Shown here: in pieces, positions 1 through 8,914 of the stretch
Numbering within the stretch: the first letter of the stretch is position 1
How the letters are laid out: each line of letters begins with the position of its first letter
Origin: Fuerstiella sp.
Lineage (GTDB): Bacteria > Planctomycetota > Planctomycetia > Planctomycetales > Planctomycetaceae
DNA length: 32,634 nucleotides
Direction of reading: 5' to 3'
Assembly: GCA_022447185.1 (NCBI GenBank)
Contig: JAKVAY010000077.1
Span: 1 to 32,634, forward strand
Notes under the pieces: generated by a model
The model's input: only the letters and a program-made list of their open reading frames with translations
Databases searched by the model: none
What the model was told of the DNA's origin: nothing
Position numbers and translations under genes: made by a program

Positions 1-770
1 AGATCTCGTCTCATACGGTCGAAGGATCGCAGTAGCGCACGACGGTCGTTAAAACGATCCAGTGACATGTCCCGCAATGAGATCTCGGCATTTTGTTCCT
101 GATCACTGTCAACCTGTGATTTTGGAACATTGGATTTGTAGACGACGTCATGACGCTTCTTGCGATTGGGTTCAAAACCCGCGTGGCCAATCCCCAGATA
201 CCCCGGCTGGTTCAGCGATGCACGGGTAGTTGATTCTGCATTGGGCGGTGCGAGACTGACGAACGGCGGCATACCTGGCTGAACCGGTCCGTACAACCGA
301 GACATCACAGCACCCATCGACGGCCATCCACCAGACGGGAAACCCGGCTTCATCACCGAATCTCCCTGCTGTTCATGTGTTTCCCATCCGGTCAGATTGA
401 TGTGCAGGTTGTGGTCATTAAATCCACCATGCAGCGACCGGACAATCACCAGCTTGTCCATCATCGCGGCCGTGCGCGGCATCAACTCTGTAATTTGAAT
501 GCCGGGAACGTTGGTGGCAATGGGTGAGAACTCACCGCGAATCTCGGTCGGTGCGTTCGGCTTCATATCGAACATGTCCAGGTGAGGCGGGCCACCTGGC
601 AAAAGAATCATGATGACAGACTTGTGCGGTTCAGAATGCCCCAGATCCTGTTCGGCGCGCAGAATGTCAGTGAGCGATGCCCCTCCCAGACCCAATCCAC
701 CGATGCGCATAAAACCACGTCGGTTCAGACCGTCGCAATATCGAGCAGGTGCGTCGGGAATAGTCAACAT
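1..770 (-). CDS. DUF1501 domain protein, 3' end beyond the window
   Basis: This is the first 256 codons of a DUF1501 protein, a sulfatase-fold-like family that is greatly expanded in Planctomycetes; its reaction is unknown. Translation from the ATG at 770-768 is open to the window edge. Residues 17-41 form a twin-arginine type leader (NRRGFMRIGGLGLGGAS), so export by the Tat route is likely. Next comes the family signature IMILLPGGPPHLDMFDMKPN around residues 54-73, followed by the usual GEFSPIATNVPGIQITELMP segment and SLHGGFNDHNLH. The family is normally 430-490 residues long, so roughly half is missing. In Planctomycetes such genes usually follow a DUF1549/DUF1553 cytochrome gene; whether that holds here lies outside the window. 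The family call is firm; the biochemical role is not known. Confidence 0.92.
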   Translation of the reverse strand, partial: MLTIPDAPARYCDGLNRRGFMRIGGLGLGGASLTDILRAEQDLGHSEPHKSVIMILLPGGPPHLDMFDMKPNAPTEIRGEFSPIATNVPGIQITELMPRTAAMMDKLVIVRSLHGGFNDHNLHINLTGWETHEQQGDSVMKPGFPSGGWPSMGAVMSRLYGPVQPGMPPFVSLAPPNAESTTRASLNQPGYLGIGHAGFEPNRKKRHDVVYKSNVPKSQVDSDQEQNAEISLRDMSLDRFNDRRALLRSFDRMRRD

Positions 771-1341
771 AACCGTGAACTTTCAGATTTCCGTAACTGG
801 GACAAAAACAACAATCTCATGATACTATACCACATCGTCCGGGCCAATTAGAGAGAGTATCGGACAGTTCTCTTCCGATGCAGCCTTGCCTTGATTTGCC
901 TTTGTTTTTTCACGGCACGAGGCTCGATTCGACGGGCCATTGCCTGACTCAGTTCCGTAGGCTGTTCTACAGAGTGAGAGTCAACATTCTGACGTAGACA
1001 TGTCTTTTACACATTCATCATCGACATCATCGACTGCCATAAACGGGGTTTTCCTCAGTTGACCTGTTGTTAAGTTCGAAACCAGGTAACGAAAGCTTCC
1101 GATGAGGGATACTTTGTATCTCCTGTGTCCTTTCCTGCTGACTGACCCGTCGTTTGTGACGACGTCGAATTGTGACGACGTCGAATTGTGACGGTTTGGT
1201 GAACAACTTCATTTGGCGACTCAGCTGCATTGTCGCCACGTTACGCTGCCGCTAATTTGAGATGAATGCAGATTTGCACGACGTCGCATCCAGCGTCCTG
1301 CAACGGAAACACGGTGCGGTGGCGATGCGGAAGGGTTTCGG
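771..1341. other. Intergenic region with a short tandem repeat
   Basis: This 571-base stretch lies between the divergent DUF1501 and DUF5690-like genes and should hold both promoters. I see no convincing gene: short open frames on either strand lack family resemblance and a ribosome binding site. The one clear structure is the 16-base tandem repeat at 1155-1193. No strong promoter hexamers could be assigned by eye. Confidence 0.6.
1155..1193. repeat. 16-base tandem repeat, about 2.4 copies
   Basis: The unit TGTGACGACGTCGAAT occurs twice without mismatch at 1155-1170 and 1171-1186 and is followed by a partial third copy (TGTGACG) at 1187-1193. Each unit contains the palindrome GACGTC. It lies about 150 bases upstream of the DUF5690-like gene. 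It could be a paired protein-binding site or a replication-slippage product. Confidence 0.6.
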
Positions 1342-2718
1342 ATGAGGATTCGGCGCTGGCTTGAGCAGACAAACAGTTTCCAGTTTACCTGTTACACCAC
1401 TCTGGCCGCCTTTTGCACCTATTTCTGCATGTACGCGTTTCGTAAGCCGTTTGCGGCAGGCGAATATGCAGACATGACGCTTTGGGGGATGGACTACAAA
1501 ATCATCCTCGTGATTGCCCAGGTCGCGGGCTATACACTCTCGAAGTTCATTGGGATTCGAGTCATTGCGGAGATTTCCCGGCAAGGCAGAATTGCCATGC
1601 TGGTTGCGCTCATTGCTGCAGCCGAGATCGCTCTGGTTGGCTTTGGTTTGGTTCCCTGGCCATACAATTTTCTGTTCATGTTTCTCAACGGACTGCCCCT
1701 GGGAATGATCTGGGGACTCGTGTTCAGTTTTCTGGAGGGAAGGCAAACGACCGAAGTCCTGGCGGCTGGACTGAGTGCGAGCTTCATCGTCTCTTCGGGA
1801 GTCGTAAAAGCGGTCGGCAAATACACCATGGACGTCTGGGGCGTACCGGAATTCTGGATGCCGGCCACAACCGGACTTCTGTTTTTCGTTCCGTTACTGG
1901 TCTTCGCGAAGTTACTTAGCCTGGTTCCTCATCCCACACAGAGCGACCAGTTGAGCCGCACCGTTCGCGTACCGATGAAACGAGCTCATCGCCGCGCTGT
2001 CCTGCACCACATGTTCTGGGGAATTAGTCTGCTGGTGCTGGCTCACATGACATTAACGGCCGCGCGTGACTATCGAGACAAATTCGCGGTGGAGATTCTT
2101 AGCGATATCGGGGTCGGAGATGCGACGCATCTGGCCACCTCTGAAATTCCTGTGGCAATCGCGGTCCTGGTTCCTTTGGGAGCCATTATGTTAATCCGCA
2201 GTCACAGGACGTCGGTCATTGTCCTGCATGGGTGTCTGATCTTTGGGTTTCTGCTGGCGGGCGGAAGCACATTTTTCTTTCGCTGCGGAATACTGGACGG
2301 ATTTGTGTGGTACATCCTGGTGGGCACAGGTCTTTATCTGGCCTACGTACCGTTCCACAGCATTCTGTTCGAGAGACTTGTCGCAATGATGCAACGTCCT
2401 GCCAACGCGGGTTATTTGATCTACATTGCCGACGCGACGGGCTATCTCAGCAGCGTGGCAATCCTGTTGTGGAAAAATTTTGGCGCAAGCGTTACGTCTC
2501 CTCTTGAGTTTTTCGTAAAGACGACGTATGCGATCACGTTCATCGGCAGCCTATCGGTCGTCGCCTCTTTGGCGTTTTTTGTCTTCAAACGGAGCGGCCC
2601 TTCAGACGATGCTGAATTGAAATACCAATTTGAAGTGCCGAATGGTGTCGAATCGCAGCGCGTTACGAATGGAACGTCCCTGGCTCCAGGACAACTTCCG
2701 GACCGAACCGACGAGTAA
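1342..2718 (+). CDS. DUF5690-like polytopic membrane protein (MFS-like)
   Basis: This 458-residue protein is hydrophobic along most of its length, with about 11-12 predicted membrane helices and an MFS-like layout. The N-terminal segment (CTYFCMYAFRKPFAAGEY, about residues 27-44) and the following helix with YTLSKFIGI resemble the DUF5690 family, known mainly from Bacteroidetes and PVC bacteria and without an assigned substrate. The C-terminal 45 residues are polar and probably cytoplasmic. The start ATG at 1342 is preceded by GGAAGGG with a spacing of about 6 bases, a good ribosome binding site. It stands alone: it is divergent from the DUF1501 gene and convergent with the aquaporin gene. 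A transporter role is plausible but is inferred only from topology. Confidence 0.75.
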   Translation: MRIRRWLEQTNSFQFTCYTTLAAFCTYFCMYAFRKPFAAGEYADMTLWGMDYKIILVIAQVAGYTLSKFIGIRVIAEISRQGRIAMLVALIAAAEIALVGFGLVPWPYNFLFMFLNGLPLGMIWGLVFSFLEGRQTTEVLAAGLSASFIVSSGVVKAVGKYTMDVWGVPEFWMPATTGLLFFVPLLVFAKLLSLVPHPTQSDQLSRTVRVPMKRAHRRAVLHHMFWGISLLVLAHMTLTAARDYRDKFAVEILSDIGVGDATHLATSEIPVAIAVLVPLGAIMLIRSHRTSVIVLHGCLIFGFLLAGGSTFFFRCGILDGFVWYILVGTGLYLAYVPFHSILFERLVAMMQRPANAGYLIYIADATGYLSSVAILLWKNFGASVTSPLEFFVKTTYAITFIGSLSVVASLAFFVFKRSGPSDDAELKYQFEVPNGVESQRVTNGTSLAPGQLPDRTDE

Positions 2719-2894
2719 GAATCCGCCACCCGGAGCGGTGTGCTGAGGCGACTTAAAATCGCCGAATGTGGCAACGATCCCGTCAGAAACGGACCGGCGA
2801 TTGGCATTCACGAAGGTACCAATTCCACATTCACAACCATCCGCAGCGATCGCAGCCTTTTCCGGCAGATCAAGACACGTTTCGCGGAAGATTT

Positions 2895-3587
2895 TCAGGT
2901 TGCCGGAGTGTTTTCGCAGGCAGGCGTCTCTCCGTCACAGCAACCGCCAGGCTGAATACAGCGGCAACCGGGAACGGCGAGCACCGCACCCAAAATCGGC
3001 GCGACGATGTAAATCCAGAGATGGTTCAGATTGCCGCTGATGATCGCGGGACCAATCGACCGGGCGGGATTCATTGAGGCACCGCAGATCGGTCCTGCAA
3101 ACATGGCTTCGAATGCAACGACGCCTCCGATCGCTGCTCCGGCCATGATTCCTTTCTCTTTAGCTCCGGTGGACACGTTCAGGATCACGAACATCAGCAT
3201 GAATGTGAGCACGACTTCAAAGACGAAAGACTGCCACCATACTCCGGCAGGCAACGTCGCTCCCAGATGTGGATGGTCCGAAAACAGCAATCTCAACAGA
3301 CCACTGGCGGCCAATGCTCCGACCAACTGAGCGATGAGGTACGGAGCAACGTCCCGCCCGCGAAATCGATTCGCGAGACAGAACGCGATCGTAACGGCAG
3401 GATTGATGTGTGCTCCGGACACGTCGCCAATCGCATAAATCATGGTCATCACGACAAGTCCGAACGTCAGTGCAATTCCCACATGAGTGATGGCTTGCGA
3501 AGACACATCGTTGATGACGATTGCCCCCGTTCCGGCAAATACCAGACAGAATGTTCCAATGGCCTCAGCTGTGTACTTCTTCATCAT
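2895..3587 (-). CDS. Aquaporin/MIP-family channel with Cys-rich C-terminus
   Basis: This 230-residue protein is a major intrinsic protein family channel in the inner membrane. Both pore motifs are present: HINPAV with N62 and SMNPARS with N173. Counting from these against E. coli AqpZ, the selectivity-filter positions read F42, A161, A170 and R176. The small residues at 161 and 170 replace the His and Thr of a strict water channel and point to a wider pore, as in NIP-like proteins that pass glycerol, metalloids or similar small neutral solutes; this is inference. The last helix is short and is followed by a tail with C208, C210, C216, C217 and C224, which is unusual. Two adjacent ATGs (3587 and 3584) follow AAGGGTGGTG, a good ribosome binding site. 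The gene is monocistronic and divergent from the autotransporter-like gene. Confidence 0.93.
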   Translation of the reverse strand: MMKKYTAEAIGTFCLVFAGTGAIVINDVSSQAITHVGIALTFGLVVMTMIYAIGDVSGAHINPAVTIAFCLANRFRGRDVAPYLIAQLVGALAASGLLRLLFSDHPHLGATLPAGVWWQSFVFEVVLTFMLMFVILNVSTGAKEKGIMAGAAIGGVVAFEAMFAGPICGASMNPARSIGPAIISGNLNHLWIYIVAPILGAVLAVPGCRCIQPGGCCDGETPACENTPAT

Positions 3588-3977
3588 TCTTCACCACCCT
3601 TTTATCCCGTGTGCCAGACATGTCCGGAGATCCAGGCCGTCAGTCCCGAAAGTTTTGAAGCCGTTTGTCGTGCGTACCGTCGCAGGCAGTACGGTCGTCG
3701 AACATGCCAGCTGATGTTTTGGAGAGAAAACGGCCACATGTACGGACATGACTGTTCTGCACGCTCACAGGCAACGATTGCACAATGCACCGAGCCGCTG
3801 CCGAGGTAATCGCTGATCGATGTTGCCCGTCACCTTTCTGTCCAACCACAGGTGTTCGGAAACCGATACGAGCTTCACAAACTAACGTCACAGGTTGCAT
3901 TTCCTGATCAGTCCTACCGATACAGATGGTGTGATTATGCGCGTAAACGCATTGGTTGTCATTACTTGGGACTAATC
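3588..3977. other. Divergent intergenic region
   Basis: These 390 bases separate the start of the aquaporin gene from the chosen start of the outer-membrane protein gene and should contain both promoters. A weak sigma-70-like pair for the plus-strand gene is TTGCAT at 3895-3900 and GATACA at 3919-3924 (18-base spacer). A small dyad ACCGT (3676-3680) and ACGGT (3691-3695) is also visible. I see no gene here; the plus-strand frame is open upstream of 3978 but reads as non-coding peptide before the signal sequence. Confidence 0.5.
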
Positions 3978-6308
3978 ATGGGCCGCAAAAGTTTCCTAAT
4001 CGGTATTGTTTTCCTGTTGTTGGGGAGTGCTTCGCACATCGCCCAGGCTCAAATTCAAACTCAGGTCTGGCGACCTTACATCGATATGGAAGCACGAGGC
4101 GATTCGTTTCGCTGGCTTGGACAGGGAAACCTGTTTGTGCCTCTGATACAGGATCGTGACAGTATGTTGTTCGCAGATCTGCGCGGACACTGGACGGATA
4201 ACTCGACGAGTGAAGGAAACTGGGGGCTGGCCTATCGTAAGATTCTTCCCAGTCAGTGGATCGTGGGCGCCTACGGCTTCCTGGACTATCAGAACTCCCG
4301 GTTCAATAACGATTACTTTCAGGGAACCGCCGGACTGGAACTGTTGAGCGTCGATCGGGGATTCCGCATCAACGGTTACATTCCAGGCGAAGGGGCAAAT
4401 GCGACCCCTTTTAGCAGCGCTTTTCTGCAGGGTGGCAATGTTGTCGTGCGTCCCGTCCAGGAACGCGCTTATGGGGGCGTCGACTTCGAGGCCGAGAGGC
4501 TGTTGTGGTTCCGGGACGCCGCTTCCGGCAGTTCAGGCTGGAGTCCCAACAACCTGGATGCCGAAATCTGGGCCGCTGCCGGAGTGTTTCACTTTGACAA
4601 TGACGCTGCCAACTTCGAGAGTATCACGGGCCCGCGTCTGCGAGCCGAGTTAAGGCTGTATGACCTGCCAATTCTGGGCAACGACTCGCGGTTAGTGATC
4701 AGCGGTCAGTACGAACACGACGACGTGCGCGGCAGTGTGGGTACTGGCATGCTCACGATGCGAATTCCGTTTGGGCCCTGCAGAGGTCGATGCACCAGAC
4801 GGCTTAAACCAATGGACCGCCGTATGGTCACGCCCATCGTGCGTGACATCGACATCATCACGAACACCGGTCAGGGCGTGGAGGAACCGGCCAAGTTCGC
4901 CCTGACTGGCCAGCCGATCTCGCAGGCGATCACCATCGACGGTAACACCGTGGATCCCGAAGGCGTGATCGAGGGCGCGGGGGCCGACAGTCTGGTGATT
5001 GCCGAAGGCAGCGCGGGGACAATCATTCCTGCAGGCACAGTCGACATGGACATCGGTCAGGTGGTCCTGGGCGGCGGTTCAGGGGTTACAGTGGTTGGCT
5101 GCAATACCGGCGCCATGGCAAACTTCATTGCGCCCGGCACACGACCGACGATCAACAACAGCTTTGTCGTCAACAGCGGTGGCGGCTTGATCGGCCTGGA
5201 CATTAACGGACAGGGAACAACGGCAGCCGTCAATTTGATCGGCGCGGGTGACTTCGAGATTTCGCACAGCAATATCACGAATGTCGACAATGGCCTCACG
5301 GACAATGTGACCCAGCCCAGTGGCTACGACGTCGATATCGCCGAAATGGGTATCTTCGGGCAGGGCTCTGCCATCAACCTGGCCATTAGAAATTCCACAG
5401 TGAGTACAACTACGAATGAAAGCGCCCCCAGCTATACCAGCGAAGCTCTGTACCTTTCACCAACAAGTGGAAACATCAACGTGACGGACAGTCTGTTGAC
5501 AGCGGACCGTGATTGCGTCGACATACAGACCTATGGCAGTGGTACTGTCACTGCGAATTTTCTTCGTACGACGATGACCTCTGTGAACGGTGATGTCATT
5601 GAATACTTTGAACCGAATGATGGCACAACGCTGATCGGAACCTTTGACAATGTCGTCATTTCGGGAAGACGTGGTATTGGTAATTTCCGTGCGGGCGATG
5701 ATACAACCATGATCGCCAGCTTTACGGACAGCCAGATCCTGGGCGGCACTAGTGAGGCAATCAATAATATGTACGTCAACGGACCTTCTGCAAAGATGAC
5801 TGTGAGTTTCGAGAATGTGGACATTATCTCGACGGGTAATGACGCCATCAATAATCTGTTCTGCGGCAGCTACGACGGTGCCACGCTTCATGCGACCTTT
5901 ACCAATAACCTGATCCAGGGCTACGATCGCGGCATCGGGTATCCGGTGGCTTACCGCGGGACCGGCACGTTCACGTTCACTGGCAATACGATTATCGGTG
6001 AAACAGGCGAAGCGATTGGCCGTCTCGGCTCAACAGAAACGGGTAAGTGTGTTGCGACCTTCACCGACAACACGATCACTTCAATCGCGGCGGATGCGGT
6101 CGATGGAGAAACTTCCGAGACCTCAAACAGTTCCATCATTTTTGCGAACAACACACTCAGCAGTCCGGACGGATTCTTCGACTTCAATTTGAATCAGACT
6201 GACACGTCGACTTTCAATGTGGTCGACTTTGGCAATCTGTCGGGCAACAACAACGGGGCCTCTGTCACCACGAGTGGCGCCATTACCGACATCCCCGCAT
6301 TGCCGTAG
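3978..6308 (+). CDS. Inverse-autotransporter-like outer-membrane protein with beta-helix
   Basis: The start at 3978 is preferred over an upstream in-frame ATG at 3852 because it gives a clean signal peptide (MGRKSFLIGIVFLLLG..., cleavage after AQA, residue 24). The protein is 776 residues. Residues about 30-265 resemble the inverse autotransporter beta-barrel domain (intimin/invasin type): alternating strands, YRKILPSQWIVGAYGFLDYQ, and a closing strand MLTMRIPFG. A linker RRMVTPIVRDIDIIT, typical of the end of such barrels, leads into a passenger. From about residue 530 to 760 there are seven to eight repeats of 26-30 residues with the pattern [TS]F-x-[DN]-N-x-I, typical of a right-handed parallel beta-helix (pectin-lyase-like fold). 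The likely place is the outer membrane with the helix outside, as adhesin or polysaccharide-binding protein. No catalytic residues could be assigned. Confidence 0.8.
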   Translation: MGRKSFLIGIVFLLLGSASHIAQAQIQTQVWRPYIDMEARGDSFRWLGQGNLFVPLIQDRDSMLFADLRGHWTDNSTSEGNWGLAYRKILPSQWIVGAYGFLDYQNSRFNNDYFQGTAGLELLSVDRGFRINGYIPGEGANATPFSSAFLQGGNVVVRPVQERAYGGVDFEAERLLWFRDAASGSSGWSPNNLDAEIWAAAGVFHFDNDAANFESITGPRLRAELRLYDLPILGNDSRLVISGQYEHDDVRGSVGTGMLTMRIPFGPCRGRCTRRLKPMDRRMVTPIVRDIDIITNTGQGVEEPAKFALTGQPISQAITIDGNTVDPEGVIEGAGADSLVIAEGSAGTIIPAGTVDMDIGQVVLGGGSGVTVVGCNTGAMANFIAPGTRPTINNSFVVNSGGGLIGLDINGQGTTAAVNLIGAGDFEISHSNITNVDNGLTDNVTQPSGYDVDIAEMGIFGQGSAINLAIRNSTVSTTTNESAPSYTSEALYLSPTSGNINVTDSLLTADRDCVDIQTYGSGTVTANFLRTTMTSVNGDVIEYFEPNDGTTLIGTFDNVVISGRRGIGNFRAGDDTTMIASFTDSQILGGTSEAINNMYVNGPSAKMTVSFENVDIISTGNDAINNLFCGSYDGATLHATFTNNLIQGYDRGIGYPVAYRGTGTFTFTGNTIIGETGEAIGRLGSTETGKCVATFTDNTITSIAADAVDGETSETSNSSIIFANNTLSSPDGFFDFNLNQTDTSTFNVVDFGNLSGNNNGASVTTSGAITDIPALP

Positions 6309-6708
6309 TTCATGGATAAAGGGACGGACTCGAAATACAATTCCGCAGGGCACACACTAGCGTGCCATCGAGCTGCACGGTCAAGGGGTTCGAGACATCT
6401 AAACGCTTCGTGAGAGTCCCATGTGACTCTCAGGTCGTGTGAGCGTGATCAGTATTGCAAAGTCCCGGTCTCTGATTGCCTGTGAGCGGTGGACAGACCA
6501 CGTTGAGTTTCTGTCGGATTGCTGAAACAACGGACCAGATTTCCTTTGGTGCGCTCGTTCTGCCGTATAGTCGAGTATCATCAGGCCGGTAAAAATCGGG
6601 GGCCCTGAGAAAACCAGTGTGAGTCTGCCGTGACTCGTAACAGTCGGGCTGTTCCAATTCGACGATATTTTTCAAGCGAGAGTTTCTATTTATCTCAAGC
6701 AGAGTGAT
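6309..6708. other. Intergenic region with one hairpin
   Basis: These 400 bases lie between the beta-helix protein and the DUF1592 gene. Apart from the hairpin at 6411-6432 I see no gene; short minus-strand frames lack family resemblance. The reading frame of the downstream gene stays open back to the stop at 6631-6633 but has no ATG, GTG or TTG in that stretch. Confidence 0.5.
6411..6432 (+). terminator. Hairpin, possible terminator
   Basis: TGAGAGTC (6411-6418) and GACTCTCA (6425-6432) form a perfect 8-base stem with a 6-base loop, about 100 bases after the stop of the beta-helix protein gene. There is no T-run after the stem, so a classical intrinsic terminator is doubtful. It could also be an operator-like dyad. 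Confidence 0.3.
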
Positions 6709-8853
6709 CTGAAGATCCTGAAAACCACGTTCCTGACCCTGATCGTATTCGTTTCTTCCGCAGGTCCTGCGAGCTCCCTGCCAGCGGAAGATTCTACCGC
6801 GTCACTTCCATCAGCTTTCACGACGTATTGCGTAAAATGCCACGGCCAGGGTGACAAGGTTCAGGGCAGGGTCAACCTGCTGGCGTTGAAATCAGACAAA
6901 GAACTTTTGGCCCGGCCGGAGCTGCTCGAGACGCTTATCGAGGTACTGGAAAATCGCTCGATGCCGCCAAAGGACAACCCGGCGCCCCCGGCGTCTGCGC
7001 GCAGGCATCTGGTTGCACGACTCCAGGGAATGCTGCGACAGGCTCTGAAAACCCAAGCCTTCGCGCCCACGCAGATCCGGCGAATGAACCGCTTCCAGTA
7101 CAACAATTCGGTGGTGGACCTCCTCGAGTTGAACCGACAAATTTTCCGGCTCAATGAACGACTGATGCGACGGCGGGAAGATTACTTCAAACCCGAGACC
7201 AGGAAGATGCCCTCTCAGGTGCGTGTTTCCAGCCGGCCACTCAGCAAGGACGTCGACAACCAGCGTCCCGAGGGGTTCAAGGGAGTCGCGTCGTTTCCCC
7301 AGGACAAGCGGGCGGAGCATGGTTTCGATAACCGTGCGGATCACCTGACGCTTTCTCCGTTGCTGATGGAGTCGTTTCTTACGCTCAGCCAGACCATCAC
7401 CGAGAGTCCGGACCTGAACTCCATGGAATGCGACAGCTGGCACTGGCTGTTTGCGCCACCAGTTGCGACACCAGGAAAAGATGGAAAAGAGGCTGAATCG
7501 AAAGCTGATCCCAGGGCCGCTGCAGCAAATGCGATTCGTTTCAGACTCAAGAAATTACTGAGGCGGGCCTTTCGACGGTCGGTTGAACCCGCCACCGCAG
7601 AGCGTTTCGCGAAGTTCGCCGAGGCGCAACTCGCCACCGGGGCCACATTTGAGCAGGCGATGCGGACGGTGGTCGGAGCGATTCTCGGCATGCCCGACTT
7701 CCTCTATTTTTATGAGCTGCCCGACACAGGAAATTTGGACGACAAAGGTGGCGGGCGTCAGCGAGTCAGTGATTTCGAACTGGCGTCGCGACTGGCGCTG
7801 TTCTTCTGGAGCAGCATCCCCGACGACACACTGCTCGATCTTGCTGAGTCAGGACAATTGAGTCATCCGAAAATACTCAGTTCCCAGATTGACCGTATGT
7901 TGAATGATCAGCGGTCGGGTCGGTTTTGCGACAATTTCCCCTCCCAGTGGTTACAGCTGGATCGCCTGATTACATCAGTTCCGGATCCAGCGAAGTTCCC
8001 GTATTTCTATTTGTCTGATGGCTATCGCATCAGCATGCACATGATCTCGGAGCCGCTGCTTCTGTTCGAGACGGTCTATGTCGAGGATCGGTCTATCATC
8101 GAGCTGCTGGATCCAAAGTTCACCTGGGAGAACCCTATGCTCCGCGCGAACTACGAAGGCCACTCCGAGGCGGGCCACGATGTTGTGACGCAGGTGTTCA
8201 GTCGCACACCGCTGAGCGATCCACGTCGTGGGGGCGTCATTACCTGCGCAGCCGTCATGACGATGACCGCCACCCCTACACGCACCCAGCCGATTACCCG
8301 GGGCGCCTGGGTCAACGCAGTGATCTTCAATGATCCCCCCGAGCCACCTCCGGCCGATGTGCCCCCCCTGTCTGAAGCCAGCAAGGAAGAACTGGCGAAG
8401 CTCACCATTCGTGAACGACTGGCCGCTCACCGAAATCGCGAGGACTGCGCAGGCTGTCACAACAAGATCGATCCCCTTGGCTTTGCGCTGGAAAACTACG
8501 GTCCGACGGGAGTCTGGCGCGACAAGTATGAAAACGGTCGAGAGGTCGACGTCAGCGGAGTGCTGTTCAATCAGCATGAATTCAAGACACTGATTGAATT
8601 CAAGCAGCTGATCCTGAAAGAGAAGCAACGGTTCATTCGTGGATTCATCTCCCATCTGCTGTCCTACGCACTGGGCAGGGAACCGGAGCCCGCTGATTCG
8701 CCCATCGTGGACGATCTTGTCTCCAGAGCGATGGCCGGCCAGGATCAGATGCGGGTCGTACTCAAAAGCATTGCCATGAGCGATTCATTTCTTCACAAGA
8801 ACATTCTTGCAGAGGATGTTGCTGAAAAGAGAAGCCCGGACACATCCGAATGA
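6709..8853 (+). CDS. DUF1592/DUF1588-type cytochrome protein, CTG start likely
   Basis: This is a planctomycetal cytochrome-like protein with, in order, a partial cytochrome c module (CVKCH, residues 41-45, followed by the usual MPP segment), DUF1587 (TPTQIRRMNRFQYNNSVVDL), DUF1595 (LKKLLRRAFRRSV...), DUF1592 (ELASRLALFFWSSIPDD), DUF1588 with a second heme-type motif CAGCH (580-584, followed by NKIDPLGFALENYGP), and DUF1585. The first in-frame TTG (6886) and ATG (6961) lie after the first CXXCH and would delete it. Upstream, the frame encodes a clear signal peptide, KILKTTFLTLIVFVSSAGPA, but has no ATG, GTG or TTG; CTG at 6709 is the best candidate, giving 714 residues. The protein is probably periplasmic and heme-binding, with unknown substrate. 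The DUF1552 gene follows after 61 bases, a standard pairing. Confidence 0.9.
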   Translation: MKILKTTFLTLIVFVSSAGPASSLPAEDSTASLPSAFTTYCVKCHGQGDKVQGRVNLLALKSDKELLARPELLETLIEVLENRSMPPKDNPAPPASARRHLVARLQGMLRQALKTQAFAPTQIRRMNRFQYNNSVVDLLELNRQIFRLNERLMRRREDYFKPETRKMPSQVRVSSRPLSKDVDNQRPEGFKGVASFPQDKRAEHGFDNRADHLTLSPLLMESFLTLSQTITESPDLNSMECDSWHWLFAPPVATPGKDGKEAESKADPRAAAANAIRFRLKKLLRRAFRRSVEPATAERFAKFAEAQLATGATFEQAMRTVVGAILGMPDFLYFYELPDTGNLDDKGGGRQRVSDFELASRLALFFWSSIPDDTLLDLAESGQLSHPKILSSQIDRMLNDQRSGRFCDNFPSQWLQLDRLITSVPDPAKFPYFYLSDGYRISMHMISEPLLLFETVYVEDRSIIELLDPKFTWENPMLRANYEGHSEAGHDVVTQVFSRTPLSDPRRGGVITCAAVMTMTATPTRTQPITRGAWVNAVIFNDPPEPPPADVPPLSEASKEELAKLTIRERLAAHRNREDCAGCHNKIDPLGFALENYGPTGVWRDKYENGREVDVSGVLFNQHEFKTLIEFKQLILKEKQRFIRGFISHLLSYALGREPEPADSPIVDDLVSRAMAGQDQMRVVLKSIAMSDSFLHKNILAEDVAEKRSPDTSE

Positions 8854-8914
8854 ATGGACACCTCGGCAATTTCAAGACCTCCGTTAAAATTAAACAACGA
8901 AGGACATTTTCAAG

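Noticed and set aside
2727..2763. Short dyads between the convergent DUF5690-like and aquaporin genes as a bidirectional terminator
   Set aside because: Stems are only 4-5 bases and there is no T-run on either strand.
3267..3809. 180-codon plus-strand frame over the aquaporin gene start
   Set aside because: It is antisense to the MIP channel and its peptide is of low plausibility.
7975..8655. 226-codon minus-strand frame inside the DUF1592 gene
   Set aside because: It is antisense to well conserved DUF1592/DUF1588 sequence and its peptide is not protein-like.
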